A stretch of DNA of 64,000 nt, taken from positions 372,001 to 436,000 of the forward strand of contig CAJTFS010000002.1 in NCBI GenBank assembly GCA_910575495.1, read 5' to 3'. The position numbers were made by a program, and so were the translations under genes. Source of the stretch: Bacteroidales bacterium. GTDB taxonomy: Bacteria > Bacteroidota > Bacteroidia > Bacteroidales > Rikenellaceae. Shown one piece after another: positions 8,395 through 17,782 of this stretch. Numbering within the stretch: position 1 is the stretch's first letter; each line of letters starts with the position of its first letter. Under the pieces are notes generated by a model. The model saw only the letters and a program-made list of their open reading frames with translations, had not been told where the DNA came from and made no database searches.

Positions 8395-9189
8395 ATGCGG
8401 AGCGTGCCGGGAGCAGGGAGAATGGCAAGAACACGAGGAGTGCTGGCAGGAGCGGCCATGTTGCTGCTGCCGGCCGGATGCTACGATTCGTCGTTCGGCG
8501 AGAAGAAGCGGACGGAGACCCCGGCCCCGGTGACGACGACGCTGAAAGCCCTGCGCGGACAATTCGAGGGCAATCCGACGGTGGTGGAAAGCCCCATGAC
8601 GGTGCGAGGATGCGTGACGAGCTGCGACCGCAGCGAAAACTTCTACCGCACGCTCTGCATCGAAGCCGACGGTGCCGGGCTGGAGATCATGGCGGGGCTC
8701 GACCATCTGCACAACGACTATCCGGAGGGCAGCACCGTGACGGTGCACCTGCAAGGCTGGATGCTGGCCGAAAACCGCGGCCTACTCCAACTCGGCCGCA
8801 AACCGACGACCGACAACGGCTACCCTACCGACTACATCGCATCGCGGCCGGCGCTGGACCGCACGGTAGTGCGCGAAGCCGAACCGCTCCGACCTCCCGC
8901 CGCGGCCCTGTGCACGATCGGAGAACTGCGGCCGACGATGTGCGGCACGCTGGTCCGCATCGAGGGAGTGCACTACGCCCCGCAAGAACCCGTGCCGGGA
9001 ACCTGGGCCGGCGACAACCGCTTTGCGGACGATGCCGGCAACGAAATACGCACCTATGTCCGCCCCTACGCCCGGTTTGCCGACTACGACATTCCGGCGG
9101 GCCGCTGCGCCCTGACGGGCATTCTCCAGCACGACGGCAACCGCTATCTGCTCAAGCTCCGCGATGAAACCGATTGCGAACGGCTGTAG
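8395..9189 (+). CDS. DUF5689 lipoprotein, first of a tandem pair
   Basis: A 264-residue lipoprotein. The signal sequence ends in a lipobox with Cys at LLLPAGC. An alternative start at 8422 (MARTRGVL) would give a more normal signal peptide. The mature part resembles the Bacteroidetes DUF5689 OB-fold family: a VRGCVTSCDRSENFYRTLCI strand pair, then GAGLEIMAG, and a second domain-like segment around MCGTLVRIEGVHY. These proteins usually sit on the cell surface, often with nucleases or other lipoproteins; the function is unknown. The 3' end overlaps the next gene by 26 bases. Confidence 0.78.
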   Translation: MRSVPGAGRMARTRGVLAGAAMLLLPAGCYDSSFGEKKRTETPAPVTTTLKALRGQFEGNPTVVESPMTVRGCVTSCDRSENFYRTLCIEADGAGLEIMAGLDHLHNDYPEGSTVTVHLQGWMLAENRGLLQLGRKPTTDNGYPTDYIASRPALDRTVVREAEPLRPPAAALCTIGELRPTMCGTLVRIEGVHYAPQEPVPGTWAGDNRFADDAGNEIRTYVRPYARFADYDIPAGRCALTGILQHDGNRYLLKLRDETDCERL

Positions 9190-9955
9190 GCTCGTGCTGT
9201 TCGGCCTCCTGCTGACGGCCTGCGACAAAGCCACGGGCCTCGACTACGACGCCCTGCCGGAATCCATATGCACCATTGCACAACTGAAACTGCTCTGCGA
9301 CGGCCAAAGCCACACGATCGCCGGCCAGACCTCGGTGCGGGGCATTGTGACGGCGAACAACCGCTACGGAGAGTTTCCGGGCCAGCTGGTCATCGAAGAT
9401 GCGACGAGCGGCATTGCCATAGCGGCCGACTACCCTGCCGCCGACAACGCCTATCCGCTCGGCGAAGAAGCGGTCGTCTACTGCAACGGGCTGACGCTCT
9501 ATGACTACGGAGGAAAAATCGAACTGGGAAAAATCGGGGACGGCACGACCCGCATCCCGCGCGAAGAACTGGGAAAACACCTGCGCAAAAGCGGAAAAAC
9601 ACCCGTACGGAAGCCGGCGCGGCCGGTGCGGATCGACGAACTGACCGCCGCACATGTGGATACCTACGTACGGATCGACGGCGTGCATTTCGTGGAGACG
9701 GGCACCTGGTGCGACCGCGACCCGGAGACGGGCCGGCCCCGAACCTCGGAACGGACCGTTGCGGACGCGCGGGGCAACAGACTGACCGTGCGCACGGCGG
9801 GCTCGGCGACCTATGCGAACGATCCGCTGCCCGAAGGCAGCGGATCGCTATGCGGAATCGTCGACTATTTCAACGGAGTCTACTCGCTCCGCGTCACCGG
9901 ATTCGAGGCCTACTTCGCAGCTACTCCTGCAACGCCTCCCACAGCATATCCTTGA
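9164..9955 (+). CDS. DUF5689 lipoprotein, second of a tandem pair
   Basis: A 263-residue lipoprotein with a lipobox Cys in LLLTAC. It shares the upstream protein's architecture: an N-terminal Thr-Ile-Ala-Gln-Leu segment, [20 protein letters not shown], then GIAIAADYP, and a second half with [17 protein letters not shown]. The two are probably duplicates. The start overlaps the preceding gene, implying translational coupling. Its last 35 bases run antisense into the end of obgE. Confidence 0.78.
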   Translation: MKPIANGCRLVLFGLLLTACDKATGLDYDALPESICTIAQLKLLCDGQSHTIAGQTSVRGIVTANNRYGEFPGQLVIEDATSGIAIAADYPAADNAYPLGEEAVVYCNGLTLYDYGGKIELGKIGDGTTRIPREELGKHLRKSGKTPVRKPARPVRIDELTAAHVDTYVRIDGVHFVETGTWCDRDPETGRPRTSERTVADARGNRLTVRTAGSATYANDPLPEGSGSLCGIVDYFNGVYSLRVTGFEAYFAATPATPPTAYP

Positions 9956-10934
9956 GCTGCCGGATATTGAGCCCCGAGACCGACGAGATGAAGATCGCCG
10001 GAATACCAGCCGGGAGATGGGGCTTCATCTGTTCCATAAGCTCGTCGTCGAGCATGTCGCACTTGGTGACGGCCAGCAGGCGGCGTTTGTCGAGCAGCTC
10101 GGGATTGTACTGCGTGAGCTCGCCCAACAGCACCTCGTAGTCGCGTTGCACATCGTCGCTGTCGGCCGGAATCATGAACAACAACACCGAATTGCGCTCG
10201 ATGTGGCGCAGGAAACGCGTACCGAGCCCCCGGCCCTCGTGCGCCCCCTCGATGATGCCCGGAATGTCGGCCATGACGAACGACTTGTGGTCGCGCACCT
10301 CGACGATGCCCAGGTTGGGTTCGAGCGTCGTGAAAGCATAGTTGGCGATCTTGGGCTTGGCGGCCGAGACGACCGACAACAACGTCGACTTCCCGGCGTT
10401 GGGAAAACCGACCAGGCCCACGTCGGCCAAGACCTTAAGTTCGAGAACGAAAGCCCCCTCGTCGCCCTCCTCGCCGGGCTGCGCATAACGCGGCGTCTGG
10501 TTGGTGGCGCTCTTGAAATGCCAGTTGCCCAAGCCTCCGCGGCCGCCCTTGAGCAGCACCAGCTGCTCGCCGTGCTCGGTCACCTCGCCCACCGTTTCGA
10601 GCACGGTGGAACCGTCCTCCTGCTCCACGAGCCGCTTGGCGACCGTACCGAGGGGTACGGGGATGACGATATTGGGCGCATCCTTGCCCGACGAACGGGC
10701 GCCGGAACCGCACTGCCCGTCCTCGGCGAACTGGTGGCGCTGGTACTTGAGGTGGATGAGCGTCCAATACTGCCGGTCGCCCTGCAATATGATGCTGCCG
10801 CCCTTGCCGCCGTCGCCGCCGTCGGGACCGCCGAACGCCACGAACTTCTCGCGGCGGAAATGGGCCGAACCGGCGCCTCCGTGGCCCGAACGGGCGAATA
10901 TCTTCACGTAATCTACGAAGTTGGAACCTGCCAT
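9921..10934 (-). CDS. obgE: GTPase ObgE/CgtA
   Basis: An essential GTPase that binds the large ribosomal subunit and links ribosome assembly to nutrient status. The 337-residue protein begins with the glycine-rich Obg fold ([25 protein letters not shown], with [12 protein letters not shown]) and continues with the G domain: P-loop GFPNAGKST, switch [10 protein letters not shown], and base-recognition TKCD. It lacks the long C-terminal Obg extension found in some phyla. The start at MAGSNF was chosen because the upstream codons overlap the promoter. It ends within the 3' end of the convergent DUF5689 gene. Confidence 0.95.
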   Translation of the reverse strand: MAGSNFVDYVKIFARSGHGGAGSAHFRREKFVAFGGPDGGDGGKGGSIILQGDRQYWTLIHLKYQRHQFAEDGQCGSGARSSGKDAPNIVIPVPLGTVAKRLVEQEDGSTVLETVGEVTEHGEQLVLLKGGRGGLGNWHFKSATNQTPRYAQPGEEGDEGAFVLELKVLADVGLVGFPNAGKSTLLSVVSAAKPKIANYAFTTLEPNLGIVEVRDHKSFVMADIPGIIEGAHEGRGLGTRFLRHIERNSVLLFMIPADSDDVQRDYEVLLGELTQYNPELLDKRRLLAVTKCDMLDDELMEQMKPHLPAGIPAIFISSVSGLNIRQLKDMLWEALQE

Positions 10935-10955
10935 GACTTTGGGAAATTTCGTTTG

Positions 10956-10963
10956 CAAAGGTA
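10956..10963 (-). promoter_or_regulatory. -7 promoter box TACCTTTG for obgE
   Basis: Exact consensus on minus, 22 bases before the obgE ATG and back-to-back with the promoter of the DUF4139 gene. Confidence 0.75.
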
Positions 10964-10976
10964 ATAAATAAATCAC

Positions 10977-10984
10977 TACCTTTG
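10977..10984 (+). promoter_or_regulatory. -7 promoter box TACCTTTG for DUF4139 gene
   Basis: Exact consensus, 22 bases before the chosen ATG. The two divergent -7 boxes are only 13 bases apart. Confidence 0.75.
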
Positions 10985-11005
10985 TGTGAAACCGAACAAC
11001 GAAGC

Positions 11006-12889
11006 ATGAAAATCTCCTTTCTTTTGTGTCTGGCGCTGCTGGCCTGCACGACGGCCCGGAGCACCGAAAAAGTGAAAACCGAAGTTTCGAAAGTGACCCT
11101 GTTCCTCGACGGAGCGCAAGTGACCCGCACCCGGCAGATCGAACTGCCGGCAGGCGAAACGACCCTGCGTTTCACCGATCTGTCGCCCTATCTGGATGCC
11201 AAAAGCCTGCAGGTGACGGCCGAAGGCCGGCTGACGATCCTGGGTGTGGAACGCACCTACGACTATGCCGACTCGCTGGTCCGCACCCGGCGCCAACAGC
11301 AACTGGAACAGGAACTCAAGGCGAACGAACGCGAAGCCCGGCGCAACGAAGCGGAGCGGGAAAACGTGCAGTCGGAGCTCAAACTCCTGGAAGTCAACTG
11401 CTCGGCGAGCACCCGGGCAGCCAACATACCCATCGCCACGGTGCGGGAACTCACCGACTACTACGCCGCGCAACTACGCAAACTCCGGGCCCGGCAACTC
11501 GAACTTGAAGAACAACAGAAGACCCTGGCGGAAGAGAAACAGCGCATCAGCAAGGAACTGGCGCAGGCCGGCGGCAAACCGAAGGACCCGATGAGCACCG
11601 TAGAGGTGAAGATCGACGCGAAAACGCGCTGCCAGGCGACCTTCACGCTGGTCTACTATGTGAACAACGCCGGCTGGCATCCCAGCTACGACATCCGTTC
11701 GGCGGGCCTCAATATTCCGCTCTCCCTCTCCTACAAGGCCAACATCCGGCAGAACACGCGCGAGAAGTGGACGGACGTAGAGCTGACCCTCTCGTCGGCC
11801 AATCCGCTTGTCGGCAACATCGTACCCGAACTGCAGACCTACTGGCTCGACTACGGACTCAGCGCGCCCCGCTACGACCTGCGACTGAAAGACAACACCG
11901 TTTCGGGCATGGTCTACGATGCGGAAACGCACGAACCGATCGCCGGGGCCATGGTAACGATTCCGGGCACGACGATCGGCACGGCAACCGATGTGGACGG
12001 ACGCTACTCGCTGACGCTTCCGAACGGAGCCTCGGAACTGAAATTCAGCTTCGTAGGCATGCAGGCGGAAGTACGGCGCATCACGGGGCCGACGATCAAT
12101 GCGGTGCTGCGCCCGAACATGCAGCAACTGGACGAAACGGTGGTTGTAGCCTACGGCACACGGAGCAAACGCGGAATTACAGGCAGTGCGGCACAAAATC
12201 GGGCAATGGCCCTTGAGGCGGGCACCGATTTTGCTGAAGAAGAAGCGAGCGAAACGATCGCCGTAGATCGGACGCAGAACCGCACGGACTACGAATTCGC
12301 GATCCGGCGCCCCTACACCATCCCGTCGGACGGCAAACCGGTCGCCGTGGAGATCGGACGCTACGAACTGCCGGCGAACTATCTCTACGGCAGCACGCCC
12401 AAGATCGACAAGGATGCCTTTCTGACGGCCGAAGCGACGGGCTGGAGGCAGTACAACCTGCTGGAGGGCGAAGCGAACGTCTACTTCGAGGGTACGTTCA
12501 TAGGCAAAAGCATCCTCAGTCCCGATCTTGCGAACGACACGCTTCGCTTCTCGCTGGGCCGCGACCGCGGCATAGCGATCAAGCGGGAAAAAGAACACGA
12601 CTACACGGCCCGGCGCGCCGCAGGCTCGAACCGCACGCAGACCGTAGGCTGGCTGCTCACCGTGCGCAACACGCGCAACGAAGCGGTGACGCTGGAGCTC
12701 CGCGACCAGCTGCCTGTCTCGCGCAACAACGAGATAACGGTGACGGCCGAAGAACTGAGCGGCGGACGGCTGGACCCGGCCAAGGGGCTGGTGACTTGGG
12801 AAATGCAGCTGGCACCCGGGGCACAACGCAACCTGCGCCTGCGCTACAAGGTGAAATATCCCAAAGAACGCCGGCTCGACATCGAATGA
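11006..12889 (+). CDS. DUF4139 (MuiA-like) lipoprotein with inserted carboxypeptidase-regulatory-like domain
   Basis: A 627-residue envelope protein. A lipobox-like LLAC puts the acylated Cys at 14. The N-terminal DUF4140 region (about 28-95, [20 protein letters not shown]) is followed by a charged coiled coil (about 95-190). DUF4139 follows ([15 protein letters not shown] at 217-231, [14 protein letters not shown] at 254-267, and the C-terminal half from about 430). Between these lies a CarboxypepD_reg-like beta-sandwich (about 297-358) plus [20 protein letters not shown] (375-394), which resembles the segment before the plug of SusC-type receptors. The family's function is unknown; MuiA was named for inhibition of mucoidy. 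Confidence 0.82.
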   Translation: MKISFLLCLALLACTTARSTEKVKTEVSKVTLFLDGAQVTRTRQIELPAGETTLRFTDLSPYLDAKSLQVTAEGRLTILGVERTYDYADSLVRTRRQQQLEQELKANEREARRNEAERENVQSELKLLEVNCSASTRAANIPIATVRELTDYYAAQLRKLRARQLELEEQQKTLAEEKQRISKELAQAGGKPKDPMSTVEVKIDAKTRCQATFTLVYYVNNAGWHPSYDIRSAGLNIPLSLSYKANIRQNTREKWTDVELTLSSANPLVGNIVPELQTYWLDYGLSAPRYDLRLKDNTVSGMVYDAETHEPIAGAMVTIPGTTIGTATDVDGRYSLTLPNGASELKFSFVGMQAEVRRITGPTINAVLRPNMQQLDETVVVAYGTRSKRGITGSAAQNRAMALEAGTDFAEEEASETIAVDRTQNRTDYEFAIRRPYTIPSDGKPVAVEIGRYELPANYLYGSTPKIDKDAFLTAEATGWRQYNLLEGEANVYFEGTFIGKSILSPDLANDTLRFSLGRDRGIAIKREKEHDYTARRAAGSNRTQTVGWLLTVRNTRNEAVTLELRDQLPVSRNNEITVTAEELSGGRLDPAKGLVTWEMQLAPGAQRNLRLRYKVKYPKERRLDIE

Positions 12890-12895
12890 CCGGAC

Positions 12896-12925
12896 AGCGG
12901 CCGTCTCCTATAAGAGACGGCCGCT
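12896..12925. terminator. Hairpin between convergent genes
   Basis: A 12-bp perfect stem (AGCGGCCGTCTC arms) with a CTATAA loop. The T-run is weak, so termination strength is uncertain. Confidence 0.65.
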
Positions 12926-12945
12926 TCGATCGAGACCGGACGGGA

Positions 12946-15366
12946 TCAGAAGCTATAGGCGACCGAGAGGTAGAACGAACGCGGATAGGCGCAGGTGTAA
13001 CGCGTGTCGTGGGGCCGGAACCCGACGGCATCGCCGGCCGTGATGCGCCGCACGCGCAGGGATTCGTAACCGTTGTAGAAAGTTGTGCGGCTGCCGGGAA
13101 GGTTGCGCACGATGAGCGAAGCCACGAGCCGCGAACGACCGAAATAAAAGGACTTGAACAACGAAGCGTCGACCGTGAAGGCGTCGGGCAGGCGCTCCTG
13201 GCGGACGAAAGCCTCGAAATCCTCGGGCGAGACACCGCCCTGGCGGGCGATGCGGGCGGTGCGCCGCAAAGGCATGGGCTCGACGTAACGCACGCCGGCA
13301 TAACCTGCCGAGAGGCGGGCGCCCCACCCTTTCGGTCCGAAATAGAGCAATCCGGCGCTGGCGCAGACCCGGGGAGCCCCGCCGACCGAACAACCGCCCA
13401 TGTAGCTTTCGGCGCTGGTGTCGACGGCCCGGTTGTCGCTGTCGGCGATGACCGTCACGCGGGGATTGCGCAGATACTCGTAACGCCCGGCCGAGACGCC
13501 GAGCGACAGCCGCCACCGATAGGAGAGACGCACGGACGCAGCCGCTTCGAGACCGCAGGCCCGGCGCCCGATGCCGGAAACGGCCATGTCGCAATAGAGT
13601 CCCGAGAGGTCGTCGAAATAACGCCTTGTCTCCGAAGCGTCGAACGACGCGGTGACGAACGCCGCGACCTGGAGATCGAGGACAGGACCGGTCAACCGAT
13701 AGTTCAGTTCGGCGGCGTAGCAACGTTCGGGGCTGCACTCCCCGACCGTGAGGTTGTTATAGAGCGGCTGGAAGAAGAGCGCTTCGGGCTCGGGCGCCGA
13801 GGCGCAGGCAGCGGCCGAAAACCCGACATAGCTGCGCGGCGAAAAAGACCACCCGGCCGACGCCATGAAAAGATATTCGGCCGTACGCATCGCCCGCGAC
13901 CGACCGTAGGAACGGGCTCCGGGAAAGAGCTCCTTCTCCATGCGCCCGCGGCGAAAAACGGAAGAAGCGCCCAACCCGGCGGCGGCATCGGCCCGGAAAC
14001 GGTCGGCACGCCACGAAGCCCGCAAACCAGCGCCGGCCCGCAGCTGCACGAGGCTGTAATCGTAGCCGAAGCGGTCGCCCTCGCCGATCAGGCGGCCTGG
14101 ATGGCGCAAATCGTTCTGCAACCGGTTGCTGTAGGTGTCGTCGTCGACCAGGAACCGGTCGATGTCGGCCACGTAGCGGGCGCCCAGCAAGTCGCGCATG
14201 CGCCTGAAACTGCGGGTCGACTCGCGCCGGAGGAAGAAACCGTAGTCGAGTGTCAGGCGCCGCTCGGGACGCGAGGTGAAAGCGGCATCGAGGGCCAGGT
14301 TGCAGAGCCGTCCGACCCGCTCCTCAAGGGCATAGACCGCAGGACCGCCGGCAAGCCGGTTGACGGCGATCAGAGCGTCCCAGTCGATCTGCGTATAGCG
14401 GGGATCGGCCGCGCGCCACGCCTGTTCGGTCTCGGAATCGCCGGCGAACGAGGGCATGTAACGGTAATTGTCGGGCATGGGCGTGCGGGCATCGTACCAG
14501 TCGAGCATGCTATAACGCTGCGAACCGGCCTCGACGCTCACGGCGGCAAGCAACGAAGTGGCGGCCGACAACTCGCTCCGCCATGACACGACGGCCAGAG
14601 GGACCGCTTCGCGCCGCACGCGGGAATTGCGCACCTTGCCGTTCTGAAAGCCCCAGGCGGGGTTGTAGAGCCGGTCGCCGGTGAGGGAGAAAGCCTCCTC
14701 GGTAGCCGACAGCCGGGTGCCGCGCACGGAAAAAGGCGCGACGGCGAGCAAGGCGATCCTGTGGCGCGGTCCGAAACTCCGCTCTGCACGGAAAGCGGCA
14801 GTGAACGCATTGGTGAAAACGCCGTCGACGTAGAGATCGCGCCCGGTGCGGGCGTCGAGAGCGGCGGCATAACGCCAGCCGTGAGACGACTCGCCCACGG
14901 CGGAGAATTTGGCGCCTACGAGGTAATTCCGCCCCGAAAAGGAGACGGAAGCGCGGTAAGGCTGCAAGGGCATTCCCTCCGGGAAATCGAACGCACGCCG
15001 ACCGACGACTCCGCCTGCCCCGCCCTCGGCCAAAGCAATACCCGGCGAACTGCTCTCCGAAGCACCCAAGGTGCGCAAGGCATGAAAGACGCGATAGGGA
15101 ACCTGCGCGCCGTCGACCGTGGCGATTTCTTCATGGAAAGCCCTGCCGCGGCGTTTCGCGGCGACCTGCGGCAAGGTGAAACGCATGTTCTCGTCGTAGA
15201 GGTCGGGCGCCGACTGCACGGCGCGGTAGAAAAGCGCTGAATCGGGCTGAAGGAGAGGCCGCGGCTCCTCGTACGAAGCGAAAGGATAATAACCGTCGTC
15301 GTAATGCTGGGCCGCCGCCGACCCTACGCAAAGCAGAAAGAAAAGAGAAAGGCGACCTTTCGGCAT
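12946..15366 (-). CDS. TonB-receptor-like outer-membrane beta-barrel without plug
   Basis: An 806-residue exported protein. The signal peptide is about residues 1-19 (cleavage after GSAAA), and most of the mature chain is alternating amphipathic beta strands rich in aromatic and Arg/Asp residues. It ends with a terminal phenylalanine (LSVAYSF), the usual OMP recognition signal. The arrangement resembles Bacteroidetes barrels annotated as TonB-dependent receptors, but I see no plug domain, TonB box or CarboxypepD_reg domain at the N-terminus. Substrate is unknown. It has its own promoter and is separated from the glpT-type gene by that gene's terminator. Confidence 0.72.
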   Translation of the reverse strand: MPKGRLSLFFLLCVGSAAAQHYDDGYYPFASYEEPRPLLQPDSALFYRAVQSAPDLYDENMRFTLPQVAAKRRGRAFHEEIATVDGAQVPYRVFHALRTLGASESSSPGIALAEGGAGGVVGRRAFDFPEGMPLQPYRASVSFSGRNYLVGAKFSAVGESSHGWRYAAALDARTGRDLYVDGVFTNAFTAAFRAERSFGPRHRIALLAVAPFSVRGTRLSATEEAFSLTGDRLYNPAWGFQNGKVRNSRVRREAVPLAVVSWRSELSAATSLLAAVSVEAGSQRYSMLDWYDARTPMPDNYRYMPSFAGDSETEQAWRAADPRYTQIDWDALIAVNRLAGGPAVYALEERVGRLCNLALDAAFTSRPERRLTLDYGFFLRRESTRSFRRMRDLLGARYVADIDRFLVDDDTYSNRLQNDLRHPGRLIGEGDRFGYDYSLVQLRAGAGLRASWRADRFRADAAAGLGASSVFRRGRMEKELFPGARSYGRSRAMRTAEYLFMASAGWSFSPRSYVGFSAAACASAPEPEALFFQPLYNNLTVGECSPERCYAAELNYRLTGPVLDLQVAAFVTASFDASETRRYFDDLSGLYCDMAVSGIGRRACGLEAAASVRLSYRWRLSLGVSAGRYEYLRNPRVTVIADSDNRAVDTSAESYMGGCSVGGAPRVCASAGLLYFGPKGWGARLSAGYAGVRYVEPMPLRRTARIARQGGVSPEDFEAFVRQERLPDAFTVDASLFKSFYFGRSRLVASLIVRNLPGSRTTFYNGYESLRVRRITAGDAVGFRPHDTRYTCAYPRSFYLSVAYSF

Positions 15367-15388
15367 ACATTGCGGACTTTTCGGAATA

Positions 15389-15396
15389 CAAAGCTA
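15389..15396 (-). promoter_or_regulatory. -7 promoter box TAGCTTTG for the barrel gene
   Basis: Matches TAnnTTTG on minus, 23 bases before the ATG. Confidence 0.65.
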
Positions 15397-15414
15397 CGAT
15401 AAAAAGCCGAATAC

Positions 15415-15450
15415 GAAAAAATCCGGCTGCAAGAAAGATCCTGCAGCCGG
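15415..15450 (-). terminator. Terminator after the GlpT-type gene
   Basis: CCGGCTGCA (15423-15431) pairs with TGCAGCCGG (15442-15450). On minus a U-run follows (A6 on plus). It ends the phosphodiester locus. Confidence 0.8.
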
Positions 15451-15475
15451 ATGCGGAGAAAGAACCGCGAACGAT

Positions 15476-16849
15476 TCAACTATGCGAACGCCTGGCGACG
15501 AAGAGCGCCAGAATGAACGATACGACCGAAGCGCCGATCCAGAAAACGATCGCCGAATCGAAATTGTAGCTTGTCACACCGTCCAGCTCCGTCTTGCCGG
15601 AGTTGATGAGCCAGCCGCTGACGATGTCTTGCAGGCCTGCGCCGACATAACTTGCCATGCCGACGATTCCCAGCGCTGCGCCCGTCGCTTCGCGCGGCAC
15701 GATGTCGATGGCCATCAGACCGCCCAGAAAACAGATGAGAACGCCGATCGCCACGCCGAACAGAATCATGCTGAGAATGTTGATGACCAACCCGCTGCCG
15801 GAGTAGAGGAACAGGCAGAGCGCGACGGTGTTCAACACGCCGAAACCGAAAGCCGGCACGTTGCGCCGCCCGCTGAAAAAGGCGTCGGAGAGCCAACCCG
15901 AAAAGACCGTGCCCACGATGCCGCACAAGGCGTTGACCGAGATGACCTGGGTGGCCGCGGCCAACGTATAACCCTTGATTTCCTGCAGGAAAAGCACGCC
16001 CCAGCCGTTGATGGCGTAGCGGCTGACATACATGAACGCACTGGAGAGCGCCAGCACCCAGACCAGCGGATTGCGGATCACGGAGCGCTGCAGATCGGAA
16101 GTCTTGCCGCGGTCGCCGGGCGTGCCGGACGGCTCCTCGCCGGTCAGCTCCTCGATCGGAGGCAGCCCCTTCGATTCGGGCGTGTCGTGCATGAGCAGCA
16201 GGATCGTCGCCACGCCGAGCACGCCGGCGACCGACGAACCGACGAAGCCCCATTGCCAACCGCAGAAGCCGACGACCGCGCCGACGAACAGGAACGACAG
16301 AAATTCGCCGAGGTTGTGGCTGGCGCTGAAGAATCCGTAGTAGGTGCCCCGCTTGCTGAGCGGGTACCACCGCGAAAGGGCGATGATGGCCGGAGGAGCG
16401 CCCATCGACTGGCTCCAGCCGTTGACGCCCCACATGACGGCGAACGCGACGAACAACGCCATGTTGCCGACGAAGCCGCCGCCGTTGGCGAAGCCGAGGA
16501 GGCCGACGAGCAGGTTGGCGGCCGCCGAGACGGCAAGGCCCGCGGCCATGAAGCGCCTGATGTTGCTGTGGTCGGAGAGAAATCCGTTGACGAACTTGCC
16601 GACGGCGTAGGCGAACAACAACGCCGAACCGATGACGCCCAGCTGCGCGGCGTCGAGCGCTCCGCTTTCGAGGATGGGCTTCTTGACCACGTTGAGGCTC
16701 GTGCGGCAGACGTAATAGAGGCTGTAGCCGACGGTGCCGGCGATGAAACTCTGCCAGCGGAGTTTCTTATAGAAACGCATCATGGCGGCGCTGTCCTTCT
16801 GCAAGCGCGGCGCCGGTGCGCTTTTTCTGAAAAATGAAAGTAGTGACAT
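15476..16849 (-). CDS. Organophosphate:phosphate antiporter (GlpT/UhpT-type MFS)
   Basis: A 457-residue major-facilitator protein of the OPA family, which imports organophosphates such as glycerol-3-phosphate in exchange for phosphate. About twelve hydrophobic helices are visible. The first loop has the family-typical YYVCRTSLNVVKKPI, and SDHSNIRRFMAAGL follows TM2 as the MFS loop 2-3 motif. A central hydrophilic loop (about 230-260) separates the halves. It is the last gene of the run ECF sigma, PKD protein, EEP lipoprotein, GDPD, EEP. That context favours glycerol-3-phosphate or another phosphodiester product as substrate. Which one cannot be read from the sequence. Confidence 0.88.
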   Translation of the reverse strand: MSLLSFFRKSAPAPRLQKDSAAMMRFYKKLRWQSFIAGTVGYSLYYVCRTSLNVVKKPILESGALDAAQLGVIGSALLFAYAVGKFVNGFLSDHSNIRRFMAAGLAVSAAANLLVGLLGFANGGGFVGNMALFVAFAVMWGVNGWSQSMGAPPAIIALSRWYPLSKRGTYYGFFSASHNLGEFLSFLFVGAVVGFCGWQWGFVGSSVAGVLGVATILLLMHDTPESKGLPPIEELTGEEPSGTPGDRGKTSDLQRSVIRNPLVWVLALSSAFMYVSRYAINGWGVLFLQEIKGYTLAAATQVISVNALCGIVGTVFSGWLSDAFFSGRRNVPAFGFGVLNTVALCLFLYSGSGLVINILSMILFGVAIGVLICFLGGLMAIDIVPREATGAALGIVGMASYVGAGLQDIVSGWLINSGKTELDGVTSYNFDSAIVFWIGASVVSFILALFVARRSHS

Positions 16850-16885
16850 GAGCAGGTTGGTTACATTGTCGGGTTAAAAGAGCGG

Positions 16886-17770
16886 TCACCGCTTCGTGAA
16901 CTCCAGTTCGACCTGTACGGGGAAGTGGTCCGAAGGAGTGCGTGCCCGGAATTTCGGCTCCGCGCCGCCGGGGATTTCCGAACGGTAGGTGTCGGTCAGG
17001 ATTCCGTAGCGGAGCACCCGGAAACCCGGAGTCACGAAGAGGTAGTCGATGCGGCGGAAGGTCTTGATGTCGGGGTCGAACCGGTTTTCGGTGCCTGTTT
17101 CGGCATAGCGGATTCCGGCCGTGTCGTAGGTGTCGGACAAAAGCCCGGAATCGCGGAGGATGGCATAGCTCGGGCTTGTCCGGCCCACGTTGAAGTCGCC
17201 GGTGAGGATGACCCGCTCGCCGTGGCACAACTCTTCGATCTTGGCCAGTATCAGACGGCAGCTCTCGGCCTGGGCCTGTTCGCCGCGGTGGTCGGTATGG
17301 GTCGTGAAGAACCAGAACCTGCGGCGGCTCTCTTTGTCGTAGAACCGGCCCCAGGTGCAGATGCGGACATACTTGGCATCCCAACCCCTGTTGGGTCCCG
17401 AAGGATCTTCGGCAAGCCAGAAGTGGCCCGAATCGAGCAGCTTGAAGCGGCCGCGCTTGTAGAAGATCGCGGAATATTCGCCATCCGTGGCGCCGTCGTC
17501 GCGGCCGACGCCCACATAATCGTAGCCGGGCAGCGCTGCGAGCATGTCCTGCAACTGGCTGTGGAAGACCTCCTGCGCCCCGAAGATGTCGAAGTCGTGG
17601 AACCGGATCAGCGACGAGATGACCGGAAGACGCTGCTCCCAGCCGTTGCCCGCGGCCGTATCCTTTGCGTTGAGCTGGCGGATGTTGTAGGTTGCGGCCG
17701 AAAAACTTTGGGCTGCGACGTTGGCGGCCGACACGCATGCGACGGCCATGCAGATCAGTAATTTGTTCAT
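16886..17770 (-). CDS. Secreted endonuclease/exonuclease/phosphatase-fold hydrolase
   Basis: A 294-residue exported enzyme with a signal peptide (about 1-21, ending in NVAAQ). The EEP fold shows ATYNIRQLN (about 25-33), the metal-binding Glu in FGAQEV, the HTDHRG segment, GDFNVGRTS with the conserved Asp/Asn pair, and the C-terminal SDHFPVQ with its catalytic Asp-His. The family includes sphingomyelinases, inositol phosphatases and nucleases. Its place 12 bases after a glycerophosphodiesterase gene and before a GlpT-type gene suggests phosphodiester or phospholipid head-group cleavage. The substrate is inferred from context only. Confidence 0.87.
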   Translation of the reverse strand: MNKLLICMAVACVSAANVAAQSFSAATYNIRQLNAKDTAAGNGWEQRLPVISSLIRFHDFDIFGAQEVFHSQLQDMLAALPGYDYVGVGRDDGATDGEYSAIFYKRGRFKLLDSGHFWLAEDPSGPNRGWDAKYVRICTWGRFYDKESRRRFWFFTTHTDHRGEQAQAESCRLILAKIEELCHGERVILTGDFNVGRTSPSYAILRDSGLLSDTYDTAGIRYAETGTENRFDPDIKTFRRIDYLFVTPGFRVLRYGILTDTYRSEIPGGAEPKFRARTPSDHFPVQVELEFTKR

Positions 17771-17782
17771 GGTGTTCCGTTG

